64,000 nucleotides of DNA. It comes from Hemibagrus wyckioides. Its lineage: Eukaryota; Chordata; Actinopteri; Siluriformes; Bagridae. Position 1 is the first letter of the stretch. Each line of letters starts with the position of its first letter. A program made the translations under genes and the position numbers. Of the stretch, positions 16,131 to 29,479 are shown piece by piece. The DNA lies in assembly GCF_019097595.1 (NCBI RefSeq), contig NC_080715.1, positions 10,311,573 through 10,375,572 of the forward strand, read 5' to 3'. Below the pieces are notes generated by a model. That model saw nothing but the letters and a program-made list of their open reading frames with translations. It ran no database searches and was not told where the DNA came from.

Positions 16131-18224
16131 TCTTTCTTCAGGCACAGTTTTTCTCAACCGCTTAAAAACAAAAAAACAATAAACAGTGATTATTCATGCT
16201 TAAATAGAGTTATTCAAAATGTCTTCTTATTAGGATTTTAATGATCAAGTTAACCTTAAACAAATCAGATCACGGGACAGTTATATAAACAAACGGACAT
16301 TAAGGTAATTTGGGATCAGTGCAACACGAATAGCCGAAGCTGATCTTTAAAAAAAAAAAAGAAATTATTTTCTGACATTTAGATATCATTCGTTTTATAG
16401 TCGATTAATCAAATATAAAACAACAATTAGTCATTTATGGCAAAACTCATATTTGAGAGAATTTAATGTGATTGTAAAAAAAATCCTCCTTATATATAAG
16501 TCTTAAGAATTCTCACTAATTCACGAATACAAAGCAAAACTATGAAGATATTTAAAGTTCCAGTTACCCTCCCGAATAAAACTAATCATTTTAATCATTT
16601 GATTGGTTTATTTTTTTTCCTCATAGTGCAAAAAAAAAAATAAAATAAACTCGGCAGTGTGGATTATCATAATTCATAAAACACCCGACAATTAAACTAC
16701 AGTTGTGGTTTTCACATATTCACGGATATCTTGGAAACTATAAAGGACACCGACAATAACAAAGTAAAAAAAAAACAGTTCAAAACTCAGCTCAGAAAGT
16801 TCAGTGGGTTTTATTCAAACTTACACAAACGGAGTTAAAGTCATTTAGTCAAGACCTTTTAATAAAAATAAGAAAAAATATATATTTAAAAAAAAAAAAG
16901 TCTCCGCAATTATTATTATTTTTTTCAATGCATTTTAAAGCCTTGGGGAAAAACACACGATGCACAAAAAGATGAAGTTTCTCTGCAAGTCCATCATTGG
17001 TGACATTTAACCACAATACCACAATCAAGCTTGGGAATAAATGTATCTAAAATATACCGCCTAGAGACAGATTTGAGATTTCTCCCCAATTTAAAAGATA
17101 AACTGAAAACATGTGACGGAAAGAAAAATGAAAAGGCTGCAGATATGAATCTTTAGTGATGTAATGACTGATGTCATGCACTGACAATGTAAGCGAAATA
17201 ACTGCAAATTGACAACAAGTAATCAAATCAAATCAACACAACTTCCTATCCCCCCCAAAATATTTACATTATAGCAGTCCAGCTAAAGCTCAGCTAAAGT
17301 TTGATCGTCCAGTCTTTTCTGCGTGGCATTTTATTCATGCGTAATTTCATTGAACACCTTTTTAAAAAATCCATATAGTCTTTTTTGTTGTCAGTAAATT
17401 CGCACAAGTCTTATATCCAGGATACAAAACCTAATTCAGCTTTAATTTGAAATACAAAAATGTATAAATATGAGTCATTTAGGAATGTTGGAGACATGCG
17501 CAATACATTTTATCTAAAGAGATATTTTATAATTTTATATAAAACACGGCTAAAATGCTGATTAGCTTGTTGTCTGTAACATTATACCGAGATAAGGCTT
17601 TTGTCTGAAATCTGTTACATCACATTATCGTTGCTTGCATGCCTGTTCCCATCTCCGTATAATTAATTAAACTTAGAAGCAAGACTTAAAGCAAAGCTCT
17701 CACTGGCACGGCAGTCGGGTAAATACTTGCATGTTCTGCTCTCACATTTCGTGTTATTTTCTATAACGCATAAAAGTCTCCGTCTCAGTCTTGTACCAGT
17801 GTACTCATATTAATCTCTAATATTCATCACTGACATCGATATCTAGAGGCTGAAAAGGAAAAAGAGAAAAACTCCAGAATAAAAATGCGCTTTTTTAAAA
17901 AATTAAATAAATAAATAAATAAATAAAACTCCACATCCTTGACTGAACATATAGTGTTAAATTTATTATGTCAAGCAAATTACAAAACTTCTAAAACGCA
18001 TGGAGACGCGGGTTAACTGTGAATTCAAGAGTGTCGGTGTTATTTCAACAACTGGGAATATTTTCCCTGCATTAACATTATTACTGGGAAATGTTCGAAC
18101 CCTTTAGTTAATCAGGTGGCGCACTTTGTCGCAGCGGGGAGTGTTACAGCCGCACAGCTCCACCCTGAGCTCGGAGCTTCACCTGGCTCTCCTACATGCC
18201 TGCAGCTGGAATAGTGTCGGTAAA
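16131..18224. other. Downstream flank of nr4a2, no gene seen
   Basis: Very A/T-rich, with several poly-A runs and an AAAT array near 17905-17925. 16900-17850 is mostly unique and could hold an alternative distal 3' UTR or a convergent transcript; no coding frame supports either. Confidence 0.45.
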
Positions 18225-18400
18225 TTGCCCTTAGGTGTGAAAGAGTGTCTAAGTGTGTGTGTGTGTGTGTGTGTACATTGTGCCATGTCATGGGCTGGCG
18301 GGTGTAACATCCAGAGTGTATTCTGGGCTCGCGCACAGTCTTCCTGGGATAGGCTCTGGATAGACCCCCACTCTGACCAGTGTTTACTGACTATGAGCGA
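18225..18400. repeat. Dispersed fish repeat, piece 2
   Basis: The text 'gccatgtcatgggctggcgg', 'cagagtgtattctgggctcg' and 'cctgggataggctctggata' matches the same family as 14190-14400, with a GT array (18253-18274) at the same relative place. Confidence 0.55.
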
Positions 18401-18493
18401 ATGCTGTAACTCAATAATTACTGGTTGCCAGATTGGGTGAGAATGTGGAAAATAATTTCGAGACTCTCTGGAAGCTTGACGGAATTTCTATAG

Positions 18494-18517
18494 TACACAC
18501 ACACACACACACACACA
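18494..18517. repeat. (CA)n microsatellite
   Basis: CA array of 12 units. Confidence 0.95.
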
Positions 18518-18934
18518 AACATTAATTTAATTTAATAATCAATATACATTAAATCGGTTTTTATACTTATTAATTTCCAGTCAGTTGTCACTTAACATCC
18601 AGGTACACTTGTCTAAGTGCAAACCAGAGCTACTATTCAGATAAAATGTAAAAAGCTGTACTTTTTCTTGTCACTATGGTGCTATCCTTCATATCTATAA
18701 TATATATCTTTCACCAAGGAATATGAATTTGGTGTAAGCTACATAATTAGATCATAGTTGTGTTTTAGATTAAAGCTTTAAAGGTACACTATAAACACTT
18801 TTAGATGTAAAAGATACATACATGAAGTCGTATGTGTTGAAAAGGTGTGTGTCTGAGCATAAATTCTCATCAGTAAGGAATAGTACAATTTAGTGCCCTT
18901 ATTGAGATTGCTCAATCATGCAGCGGTTCCTTAC

Positions 18935-18937
<3 letters not shown>

Positions 18938-19024
<87 letters not shown>
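18938..19024. repeat. Long (TA)n array
   Basis: About 43 perfect TA units; able to extrude as a cruciform. Confidence 0.95.
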
Positions 19025-19025
<1 letters not shown>

Positions 19026-19439
19026 GTATAAGGTGCGGAATCCAGGCACTTAGATGGTGAATACGATTCATTTAGGATCCAGCACAGCATCATTTCCTTT
19101 CCCTCTTTATGTGTATCTCTATTTTTCTATCTCTCAGCAATGTCATGGGCTTCTCTTCACATGATGTTCTCACAAAGCAGAGACCTGTCTGAATAATTAG
19201 ATCATTGGCACAAAAAAAAGAGAAAAGAGACTAATTCCAAGTCAAATTAAGATTGCGCTCAAAAGCGCTTTGCTGACATTTAGCAGATCTGTGTGTGTGT
19301 GTGTGTGGGGGGGGATGCTTTCACTCTGTGTTGACTGAAGTAATCGGTTTGGTTGGTGAAAGCCTAATCTGCGCACAATGGGGGTGAAAAAAAAGAGGAC
19401 ATGTAGACTTGTGAGAATTACACATGTTAAGGGATTTTC

Positions 19440-19760
19440 AGTCAAGCTTTTAGAAGTTTAAAATAAGGAGACGTAGCCTTTTTACACTGCCTTCATCCAG
19501 ACTGACAGATTATGGAGGGAAATGAGGAAATATCATGTGCTCTCATGCTCCCTTTCCTCGCCTGCTTCTGCAGATAAAGAGAAAGATGACACCGGAGACA
19601 CAGAAATAACACATGCTCAGCCCTGCATGCGGCACTAAAGCAGATCCCACAGCCGCTCTTTCTTAAGTGCACAGACAGGTAGCCGGAGAGCTGCGAAATT
19701 ATAATGCAGCAGGCCACTTTAAGAGCCAGCAGAGAGCCCGAGAGGCCTAGTTTTAGTACT
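19440..19760. other. Candidate conserved non-coding element
   Basis: Balanced composition after repeats on both sides; contains GATA and 'ttataatgcagcaggccact'. No coding frame recognised. Confidence 0.3.
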
Positions 19761-21860
19761 AAGAGGTCTAAAGCACTGTCATTAAACGGTACAGCAATAC
19801 TTTGTAGAACTTAGTGTGCCCTGAGTGAGTAGGGGTCACCAGATGGGTCACATCAGAGTGACGTCCAGCACTTGGTAAAGTGGCCCGATTCAGCAGAAAA
19901 TGTGCAGTGCAATCAGAGGAAGGGTTCAGATGGGCACATCCCTGCACTGCTCTTGTGACCAAGGAGCAAAGAACTTAAGCAACACTTCCACTTTTTCTTA
20001 CATAACAGTTTCATATGAGGTACTGCTGTTCAGTTTCTGTTAACAAAAGAAAAATATAACTACAATGGGCACAAGTGTTCAGTTGTATTAGTAATTCATT
20101 GCCGTTAGGTCACACGTAATAAAATGTGATTTAAAAGTTTATCATCATCAACAAAAACCTGATGAATATGTGACTTCTATTATCTATTTCTAAACAATAA
20201 ATCTCCAGTTTATGGTTGATAATGTTTAGCAGATACGGCTAAATTAAAATGAACTCATCACTTTTGCTTTGCTTTTTTTTTTTTTTCACATGGTCCGGTT
20301 TATGATTGCTGAATATTTATTATAACAATAATATCCATCTGCATAGGGCGTCTATTGATACACTTTATGATATTTAAAACAGAATGTCGTTAAAATAGCT
20401 TGCTTTGTGATGGTTTGTATAGTACATACTTTGGACTATCCAAATCAAATGACTGAAAATAATTAGAATAATCTTTCATTAATTTAATCGGGTGTGCTGA
20501 GAGCACTGAAAACACAAATATGTACAGGACAGAGGCTTGTCCAGGACCAGGTGGAAGCCAGTGCTTTAGATAGCTGGTCTATGCTATACTGTATCTGAGC
20601 ATTATGGAATAAAACAGGATGAACTTCGAATTCTGAAAGAGAAAAGAAAAACAGATATAGTAACAGATAGAAGATATAAATGAAAGTTAACATGAAGCTA
20701 TAACCGCCATACACCAAGATAAACAGTTATGCTATCATATTGTGTTATAAGAAGAAAGAGAGTACTTGCTAGGTAACGAAATTCCAGGAATCGAAACTCA
20801 CAGACTGTGGGGTTAATCATCTCTAGGACAGAGCAACAAAACAGTTGTAGTTATGAATGAATAAATCCTTAAACTTAAATCTTTACGGAACTTATTATCT
20901 TCTCATCAGATCCTAATGACACTCAGACTCAGGTACACTCGAAGGGTAAAGCCATTAAGCTTAGAGTAAAAGATTCAAAGACAAGGCTAGTATTAAGTTT
21001 AATACAAATATATGGTGTGCTAATAGCACTGAATTAGAGTAAGTACTGATTTTGGCCTCAGATTAGATTAGATTAGATTAGATTAGACCTATATATCTTC
21101 AAAAATGTATTAGCAACAGTGGTATCCCTACTCATTCATGCAATTATCCAATCGGTAAATCAAGTGGCAGCAGCACAAATGCATAACACAAATGAACTCC
21201 TACAGCTTCTGGTCAGTTAATGTTCACATCAAACAGCAGATTGGGGAAAAACAATGTGATCAGATTGACCTTGCCCCTGGCATGTCTGTCAGTGCTATAG
21301 AGACTTGTTTAAGTATTTCAGAATCTGCTGATCTCCTGTGATTTTCATGCTCAACTCTCTAGAGTTTACACAGCATAAAAAAAAAAAATAAAATAAAATC
21401 CCATTCTGTGGGTGGAAACGCCTTCAGATAGGAACAGATAGGCTAGAGTTGTTTTAACAGATATGTACATTTTTCATTTTTGCTTTGTTTCATTTATTTG
21501 GTAATGTTCCCTATAATACAGAGCATCTTTTTAACATTTTAATATAATATATATTATATAAATATATTTAATGTATATCAGGAACACAATTCCACTGTTC
21601 AATCATTAGATTATTTCATTATTAGATGAAATAATATAGAAACAATAGCTATTAAGGAGAAGTTGAAAACATTAGAACAGTAAATAAAGTAAATAAACAG
21701 CAGTATTTCAAACCTTCATGCAATTATTGTCTATGAATTAATGTCAATAATAAAATATCTGAAGTGTTACTAAAACTCTAGACTTAAATCTTTTCAAAGA
21801 TGATGTTTTTTCAGTCACATATTTATAGTAAGGAAATTGCCCTACAAGACAAACACCTCT
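19761..21860. other. Intergenic, nothing recognised
   Basis: A/T-rich unique sequence apart from the GATTA array at 21061. No exon or RNA gene seen. Confidence 0.45.
21061..21086. repeat. (GATTA)n short array
   Basis: Five perfect GATTA units. Confidence 0.9.
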
Positions 21861-21867
21861 TCCCCAA

Positions 21868-21888
21868 AACACACACACACACACACAC
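21868..21888. repeat. (CA)n microsatellite
   Basis: CA array of about 10 units, left of the candidate conserved stretch 21890-22090. Another is at 22267-22291. Confidence 0.9.
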
Positions 21889-21889
21889 C

Positions 21890-22090
21890 TCTTCTGTCGC
21901 TTTATTCGACTCTATCCTTCATAGCACTAAACAGACGATCAATCCGGCAGCCATGTATGGAGAATGAACAGGAGCGACAGGCTGTGAATGATGGCGCTGC
22001 ATGTGGAAATCAAACCTCCGTGTCCTGCTCTGATGGCCATTAGCAGGAGGGACAGCTCCAGAGTGTGAAGCTGATCATTTCACCATCTCC
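21890..22090. other. Candidate conserved non-coding element
   Basis: GC-richer island between two CA arrays, with 'gatggccattagcaggaggg'. No family match for its short frames. Confidence 0.3.
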
Positions 22091-22424
22091 CCTGGAAAAA
22101 GATTGACTAAGCCAAAGGAATCAGTCAGTGCCACTCATAAATATTTACTCTATAATGACAGCAACGCCAGCCCTGGCTCACCCTGTTGCTTACCATTGAT
22201 TCCTGATGGATGTTGTCACATTATCATTTTAGGAGTGGTCAGCAACAACGCACCATGCAATTCATTAACACACACACACACACACACACACTGTGAACAC
22301 AGGGAGAATAATGTATTTACAGATATTGTAACTCTTTAGACTGCATGGAATGGGCAGAGTGCGTAATTATGAGTAAGTTAATTACAGAATTTTTCTTGTT
22401 GTGCAGCTTTACAGGTTTTTGTAA

Positions 22425-22725
22425 TATACCTACCTAATATAGTGTTGGTCCTCTTTGTACCACAAAAACAGCTCTGACTTGTAAAGGCATGCTCTCCACA
22501 AAGCCTCTGAAGGTGTGCTGTGGTATCTGGCACTAAGACATCAGGCAGCAGATCCTTTAAGTCCTGTAAGTTGTGAGGTGGGGCCTCCATGGGTCCGACT
22601 TGTTGTCCAGCACATCAGATAGATGATCTATCGGATTGAGATCTGGGGAATTTGGAGGCCAAGTCAGCACTGTGAACTCTCTGTCATGTTTTTCAAACCA
22701 TTCCTGAGTTTTGGCAGGTTGAATA
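22425..22725 (-). mobile_element. Tc1-like transposon family A, 3' fragment
   Basis: The minus strand encodes the last third of a Tc1-like transposase with WPPNSPDLNPIDHL, the signature around the last catalytic acidic residue of this family, and a TPEAL-like C-terminus. Frameshifts and stops make it a dead copy. Related copies are at 5130-5490, 43164-43783 and 50884-51372. Confidence 0.8.
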
Positions 22726-22824
22726 CTTCATGATATACTGAGATATTTTACTCAATCAGTCATCTTTAGTAAGATTTTTATCCTGATCTTGGTCATTATG
22801 GCTCTGGAGACTAGCCCAGGAACA

Positions 22825-22880
22825 CTGGGTGTGTGGCATGGATATACCCTGGATGGGACACTGGTCCATGGCAGGACACC
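22825..22880. repeat. Dispersed fish repeat, short piece
   Basis: 'ggatataccctggatgggac' and the following 'ctggtccatggcaggacac' match the same 'dwelling' repeat family. Only about 55 bp is recognisable. Confidence 0.35.
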
Positions 22881-23445
22881 TTCACCATTAGTGTATGTAG
22901 TAATGTTTATGGCAGGTAACCTCTGTGATATATATTTGAAGGAAAAGCAGAGATTAAATTTGGTATGTGAACCACAAACGTATCCGCATTCCAGTTCTCT
23001 AGTATTACTTGATGGAACTGTTAATTATATCATGGAGAAATAAATAAGGATTATAATAATTCAACACAGTTTTAAAGACATATATCACAGCTGAAAAATG
23101 TATTTCTGTAGACATGAGAATTGCGTTTCCGTTTATACGTTTACTTTAATAATATTTCAACGAATTTACTGAATTATGGCTCTTTGCTATAGACTAAAAA
23201 TCAAGGAATATTAAAAGTCCCAGTTTACCTACTGGACCAAACCTGAGCTCTATTCTAAATACACAAACTTGCTGAAATGAATATCTAAATTTCAAGTGCT
23301 AATCTCACATAAGAGACTTTAACATAGTGGACACACCTCCCAGTTTGCCCCCAATAAAAATGCAATTGTTCATTTAAATACAAATGATCATTTTGTTAAA
23401 AACCTAAAGTGGATCTTTTCATCTAACTGAAATGCAGAGTGATTA

Positions 23446-23497
<52 letters not shown>

Positions 23498-23575
23498 AAA
23501 TAGTCCTGAGTAGTAGGGTAACCTGCATAAGGAGGCTGGTTTTAAATGGTACATTAGGGACTGTGAGGTGAAGTG

Positions 23576-23629
<54 letters not shown>

Positions 23630-23915
23630 CATATTATCTTGTGATTAATAAGAACAATGCAAGATTTACCTAGACTAGAGAACATTATACTCATTAGGTT
23701 AAACGTCACACACACATCATTTATCTTCCTCTTTTTCACATCACACACTCATGACCCATGATTCAAAATGTCACTGTGATCAAGATCCTTTTCACTCAGC
23801 ATCAGCGTGCACTTACACTGAACCTGTGATCCTAGTCTCATTCACCCAGTGTACTCTCTCTCTCTCTCTCTCTCTGTCTGTCTCTCTCTCACTCTCCCTG
23901 CCTCTAGCAGCCAGA

Positions 23916-23973
<58 letters not shown>

Positions 23974-23980
23974 CCTCTCT
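23446..23980. repeat. Cluster of GT, GA, CA and CT arrays
   Basis: GT then GA (23446-23494), a 24-unit CA array (23580-23627) and interrupted CT arrays (23853-23980) in 530 bp. Confidence 0.95.
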
Positions 23981-24419
23981 GAACACACCCATGCAGGAAT
24001 AATGCATCTCCTTTGAGTAAATCGGGCAGGATTTATGTTTTGTGGAGTTTCTGCCCAGAGCCAAACAGCTTTTAAATCTAAACCCACTTCATTTCAGTTT
24101 AATGCAAACGCTGAGTAAATATTAATAATCATAATATTGCTTCATTTACAAATCTGGGCAATAAATTCATAAATCTGTCACTATCATCTACCAGGTCCAT
24201 CACCTGTATTATGATTTTTATTTCCAAATGTTTTCAAACATTTTTTTAATCATCTAAATTAGATTAATTAAGTAATTCATGCTTTTTTAAAAAAAAAATA
24301 AATAAATAAATACCTAAATTATATTAAATAATAAATATAAATAACTATTGCTTTATTTACGAAATGATAACAGCACTGATCTGTCAAAGCCCATACCTGT
24401 TTGGCCTTATGTTTCTTCA

Positions 24420-24740
24420 ACCTTTCCTTTCTTTATCCGACAAAGCAGAGACGTGTGTGCCAGTGACTCCGGTGAGAGGGGGTAGGGGGAATATTTCTCT
24501 GCTTTGACATGCCTGATGTTGAAAGTTCAAGCAGAAAACCAATTACAATGAGCACCACAAAGCCCCGAGCCCCTCCTTTCTCTCCAGACAATAAAACAGG
24601 AAAAACAGGGGGAAAATGATGCACAGTGGACATTCGTGAACCGAGAACGACAAGCTAAACTGTCTCTGCGTACGGGGATCGGATCCTATAGACGGCCCGT
24701 CTTTGCCGCAGAGTTTCTCGGTAGCTTTGCTCAAATCAGA
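24420..24740. other. Candidate conserved non-coding element
   Basis: GC-richer, repeat-free; contains 'gcagaaaaccaattacaatg' and CpGs unusual for the flanks. Confidence 0.3.
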
Positions 24741-24959
24741 ATCAAATCAAGTTGGGATTAGAGAGTAAAAGAGTGTGCTTTAGTGTAAGCTATCCCACCG
24801 GGGCTACAGTCCTATTCATCAACTGAGCTTTGAACCAGAAGCCTTATTACCTCTCATGTGCTTTTCCCCTTAAGGACTTTTCATAGAGAAAGACGGTTAT
24901 TATTGTGTGTGCGTGCGTAACTAAAGAATTAGTTATGAACATATTTATTTCATTCGTTT

Positions 24960-25075
24960 ATCTTCATTACAGGTGGAATATATCCTGAATAGGATGCCAC
25001 ACATGTGAGAGAAAACCAGAGAACCCAGAGAGAAACCCATATATGAACAGAGATACAGAACACTGAAATCCTACC
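24960..25075. repeat. Dispersed fish repeat, GGAGAAACC-type piece
   Basis: 'gtggaatatatcctgaatag' followed by 'gagagaaaaccagagaaccc' and 'agagagaaacccatatatga' matches the part of the common teleost repeat that reads ggaggaaaccggagaaccc in younger copies. Confidence 0.5.
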
Positions 25076-25266
25076 AAAACAGTAACTTAAGCTTCAGGTA
25101 GTGCTATGAAATTGATGAATACGTCTACGCTTCCAAATAATATCACGTGATTCTTGTTGATAACTCACAAGTTAAGCTGTTTAATATTAATGCAATGGGT
25201 GTATACTTGATATCATCAATTATACAATTTAAACACAATATATACATACAATTTATACATACAATA

Positions 25267-25320
25267 TACAATTTATACATACAGTATACAATATATACAT
25301 ACAATATACAATTTAAACAC

Positions 25321-25376
<56 letters not shown>

Positions 25377-25426
25377 TTAAATTGTATATTGTATGTATAT
25401 ATTGTATACTGTATGTATAAATTGTA
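25267..25426. repeat. Perfect inverted repeat, 54-bp arms (palindrome 1)
   Basis: The left arm 25267-25320 and right arm 25373-25426 are exact reverse complements over 54 bp, with a 52-bp AT/GT spacer. The arms are A/T-rich with internal 'atacatacaatatacaattt' tandem copies that also extend left to about 25225. Confidence 0.9.
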
Positions 25427-25439
25427 CTTTATTTAATTT

Positions 25440-25555
25440 AATTCCTACTAGTTGGAACATGTTTGTATCCTCGAGATTGTGTGAATTGATATAGATATAT
25501 ATATATCAATTCACGCAATCTCGAGGATACAAACATGTTCCAACTAGTAGGAATT
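25440..25555. repeat. Near-perfect inverted repeat, 54-bp arms, 8-nt loop (palindrome 2)
   Basis: Arms 25440-25493 and 25502-25555 pair over 54 bp with one mismatch (T25480 against G25515, a G.U wobble in RNA). Unlike palindrome 1, most of the arm is complex sequence (for example CATGTTTGTATCCTCGAGAT), so chance and simple-repeat explanations fail. Palindrome 1 ends 13 bp away. Confidence 0.92.
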
Positions 25556-25805
25556 CCATGAATATCACATGGCATTGATACATTTGCATAACCAGCTTGA
25601 GAAATGAGGCTCACTTTCTTAACCTAGAATGTTCTGATGAAGAAAATGCAACTGTCATGAAAATGAGGAATTAACCCCACAGATACAAATGCAACATCTG
25701 CTCTGTTTTGAAGTTTGATGAGCTTCTTTTACTAAGTGTGTATGAGACAAGGAAAAGGTGTGCATGTGAATGTGTGTTTTTGTATGTGTGTATGTGTGTG
25801 TATAC

Positions 25806-25808
<3 letters not shown>

Positions 25809-25850
<42 letters not shown>
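25809..25850. repeat. (GA)n microsatellite
   Basis: GA array with one AAAG interruption. Confidence 0.95.
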
Positions 25851-25851
<1 letters not shown>

Positions 25852-25859
25852 CTTAACTG

Positions 25860-28307
25860 GGCTTTGTCACCTCAGAGAGAGAGATTAAGAGCAGGCGCAT
25901 GTCAAACCCTAGTCGAACCCTGTGCAATAAAACACCTGCCACCTCCATACACAGACTTATCACCTACAGAACACAGAACAAACCTGGCCATCTAGACTTA
26001 ACACCACAGCAGTACATACAGCGAGCAAAGAGCGGCAGATGGGAACCTCGGCTCATATCAGCTTCTTTATAAACAAAAACATATCGACAGAACAAATTAT
26101 TGAATCGTTTTCGGTTGTACTGTCACAGAAAAGCGACAGTGAATCTCCATTCACTTAAATCTCACTCTTATAACACTCCTATCAGTGTCATTATACAGGA
26201 TGCGAAAAAATATTAATGTGTTCGGGGTTTAGTTTGCCTTTGTTAGCTTTTAGTAGTTTTTCAGTGATATAAGTGTTTTCGTTTTATCTCTCCCTATATT
26301 TCCAGGTGTATTCATTTACATTACATTTAAGCAGTGAGAATTATATTACATCTAAGCAGGGAGAAGGAGAAAGAGCATCGAGAATCACCTGGATATCTTT
26401 CTGTGTGTGTGTGTGTATGAAGGCATACTGAGACCTTTGATTAAAAAACAAAGTCACTGCAATAAATACCTAAAATCCCTCTACAGTCATCTTTCCCTTT
26501 TCTTCTACTCAGCTCATACATGCCCAAGTACACAATACGACTCTGTCGACTTGTGACTGCAATCAGTTACCCTGTCCTCCAAAACAGGTAATAGATATCT
26601 ATCATCAGGTGTCTGCTCTTCTATCATAGTGAGTGTTATTTTACTGCTAGCTGTATTTTATTGAGCTGGGTTCTCTTATTAGCATCACTTACTGTGGTGT
26701 TTATGAAGTACTGCTCTTGTACAACTGTTGCTGTTCCATGATGGCACTCATCTGTCATTCTTCTGCTGGACTCAATTTCCATTTGCAGTATATACTCAAG
26801 CATTCGCCTCCCATTCGCTTCTATCTAGCATTCGTCAAGTTGCCTTCAAGCCATCCAAGAGTGGTTGAATGGGTTTCGCTGAGCCTGCTAAGTTCCCTGG
26901 ACACTCCATATTCTCCTCACCTCTCCATCAGGTTTGGGTTTTCATAACTAGGATAACTACCTCATTATTAATTTCTTGCGACATTCACAACACAACATGG
27001 TATCTTCTTGTTGAATCAGTTCAAGCAAAGTGCTGACATTGCCTTAATAAATAGTCAGTTCCTCATAGACATTACTTAGAAGCACCTGGAAGTTTGAATC
27101 TCTTGCTAATTCTCCAGAGTACCAGGGCCAATATTAAATTCACCTTTCCAGTGGCGTGAGCGAAGTCCAAACACTTTTCCAATCAGTTCTGAGGTGGGTC
27201 AGATTCTTCACAACATTGTAGTGACATTATGGCATAATCTTGTTGAAAGAGATGATAGTTTTGTTTTATACTGTACTTTTACTTTGGAGTTTCTTCAGGG
27301 TTTCTTCAGATTCCAGAAGAAAAGTTGGCTTAGTGATGTTCTTTTGGGAATATTGCATCGTTAGTCACATCTGACTCTGATGTAAGGTCATGGCATATGT
27401 GTGGGAGAGCACAAATAGGTATTGAGGGGATTTTCACCAGTCTTGGCAATCAAATCCCCAACCCTGGGTCTAAGCAAACTTGCTAATTCTATATTAATTT
27501 ATTTCTAAATGCTATATTAATTCGTTAATTCATTTGCTTTGTACAGTTTATAAATGTGCTTCAGTTTATTTTTTGCAATAAGTATAAACTTGGAATGTAA
27601 AAGAAAAAAAGATATAATAAAGGGTCAACAGACACTTCAGGAGATTAATATACCTGCCAAAGTAGTACACACCAGAATCAGCAAAAATGCATGACCTGAA
27701 AGACTAGAGACTAACGCTGGAGAGGTCCTAGTTGGAAAGCAAAAAAAAAACAGAAACAGAACAAAACTGTATAACCAGTAAATGTCAGTGCGGGAAAAAA
27801 AAAAAAACAAAAACAAAGAAGAAAATGTGAACTTGAGTTATTGGATAGGAAAATTAAAATGAAAATAGACTTTAATTTGTAAAATCGTGACAAAACACAC
27901 ATACACAAACACACTCTCCTCACCTGATCTAGGCCTACAGTGCATTAACGTTTAACTGTAAGGTCACTGCCATTTCTCAGTCAAACTCGATACATTCTGT
28001 ACAAAACATACTAAAATATTTAGAGAACTATTTAGCACCATAATTCTCTCTCTCTTTGTGAAACAAATCAAATCTAAGATCAATAAAATGTGTATGGCCA
28101 TGCAACAGTGTGGGAATTGTCTCAGACCTGCCCTTCGTCTAGCCCCTGTCTGCCAAATGCAAAGAGCAGTGCTAATTTCCAGCTCGTCTCTGATTGGCTG
28201 AGGCTGTGTTGGTGTGGCTTGTCATGGCTCGCACAGGTCAGCGACTGAGGCAGTGTAGCATGAAACAAACTAATAGAGAGAGCCACCTCTCCCAGCACAG
28301 TCTGTCG

Positions 28308-28310
<3 letters not shown>
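25860..28310. other. Intergenic, nothing recognised
   Basis: Mostly unique sequence. The frame 26717-26947 is not supported. 28080-28310 is somewhat GC-richer ('cagctcgtctctgattggct') and may be regulatory. Confidence 0.4.

Positions 28311-28312
<2 letters not shown>

Positions 28313-28341
<29 letters not shown>
28313..28341. repeat. (CT)n microsatellite
   Basis: CT array of about 14 units, just before the purine-rich tract. Confidence 0.95.
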
Positions 28342-28345
<4 letters not shown>

Positions 28346-28379
28346 GTCTACACCTAAGGTCAGGCAGCAAGTAAGGGAA

Positions 28380-29045
28380 AAAAGAGTATATTAAAATAAA
28401 GATCCAATGTGTAAAAAGATTTATAGAAAAGAAGGAATAAAATGCAAAAATGTGAGCAAAGATTGGAAAGATTGATGTGAGAGTGAGAAAAAAAGCCAAT
28501 TGATAAAAAGATTTTTTTAAAAAAAGGAATGACTGGGGTTTGTATGGTAAAATTGCAGGAAACTGTGAAAAAGTGGAAAAGAAAGCTCACTGAAATGAGG
28601 AAGATCAAGATAAAAATAATTTAAGGAAAAATTAGGAAGTAAGAAAAAGGATTGGGAAAAACTGGGGAAGTAATGTTATGAATAATCCCAGGAGAACTTG
28701 AGGGTAAAGGGTGAAAGATGGCATAAGAAAAGCTACAGAAATATATTATTCCAAATATTTATTTATTTTTGATTATTTGAACTTTTTTTTTTTTTAAAGT
28801 TGGGAAATTAGAACATGGATCAGAGAAAAACTAATGGCAAAGCCAATGGCTGAATAAAATGAGGGAATAGGAAAAGGTGGGGAAAAGATAAAGATAAAAT
28901 TATGGGATAATTTGGAAAACGGTTTAAGAGAATGTAAAGGAAAGTGAAAAAAGTAAGAAAAATCAGGAAACAAAATTAGACAAAAAAAAAGGAAGAAAGC
29001 TGGATGAAATGTGTGTGTGAAAATTGTGAAAAAGATTATATAAAC
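28380..29045. repeat. Purine-rich, decayed repeat tract (part 1)
   Basis: The + strand is strongly A/G-biased for about 650 bp, with recurring GGAAAAANTGGGGAAA-like runs. It reads as a decayed minisatellite or polypurine tract. A similar tract resumes at 29480-29935. Confidence 0.6.
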
Positions 29046-29479
29046 ATACATACGCTGGGATTTTTTTCACATATAATATTGTAAATAAATAGAAGGATTT
29101 GGAATGATGAAATATTTAAAACAAAGTAAATGTTCAATATCTTGAATATTGATGATTTTGCACTATTTCTAGGTCACTATTTCTCTCAGCAAAAGTGTGA
29201 TATTGATGTTAAGTGCTTTGTACAAAAGGTCAGATTTTCCTCATGTCTAATCTTTTCTCTTAAAGCGTGTGTTTAGATGACACTAAAATCATGAATTTTT
29301 GCAGAAACTTGTGGTGTTCATGCAGCTTGAGTCCCACTGTCATTACAGCAAAAAGGGACAAACCAGATGCTCTAAAACTTTGAAATTCCTGTAAATGTTT
29401 CAAAGAATTTTCTGTTTCAGTCAAGTTGTTGTTAATAATGTAAGAAAATCATTGCATTAAACTAGAAAAGAATGCATGA

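Noticed and set aside
26717..26947. 76-codon frame as a gene
   Set aside because: No homology recognised, ordinary length for chance, no splice or promoter context.
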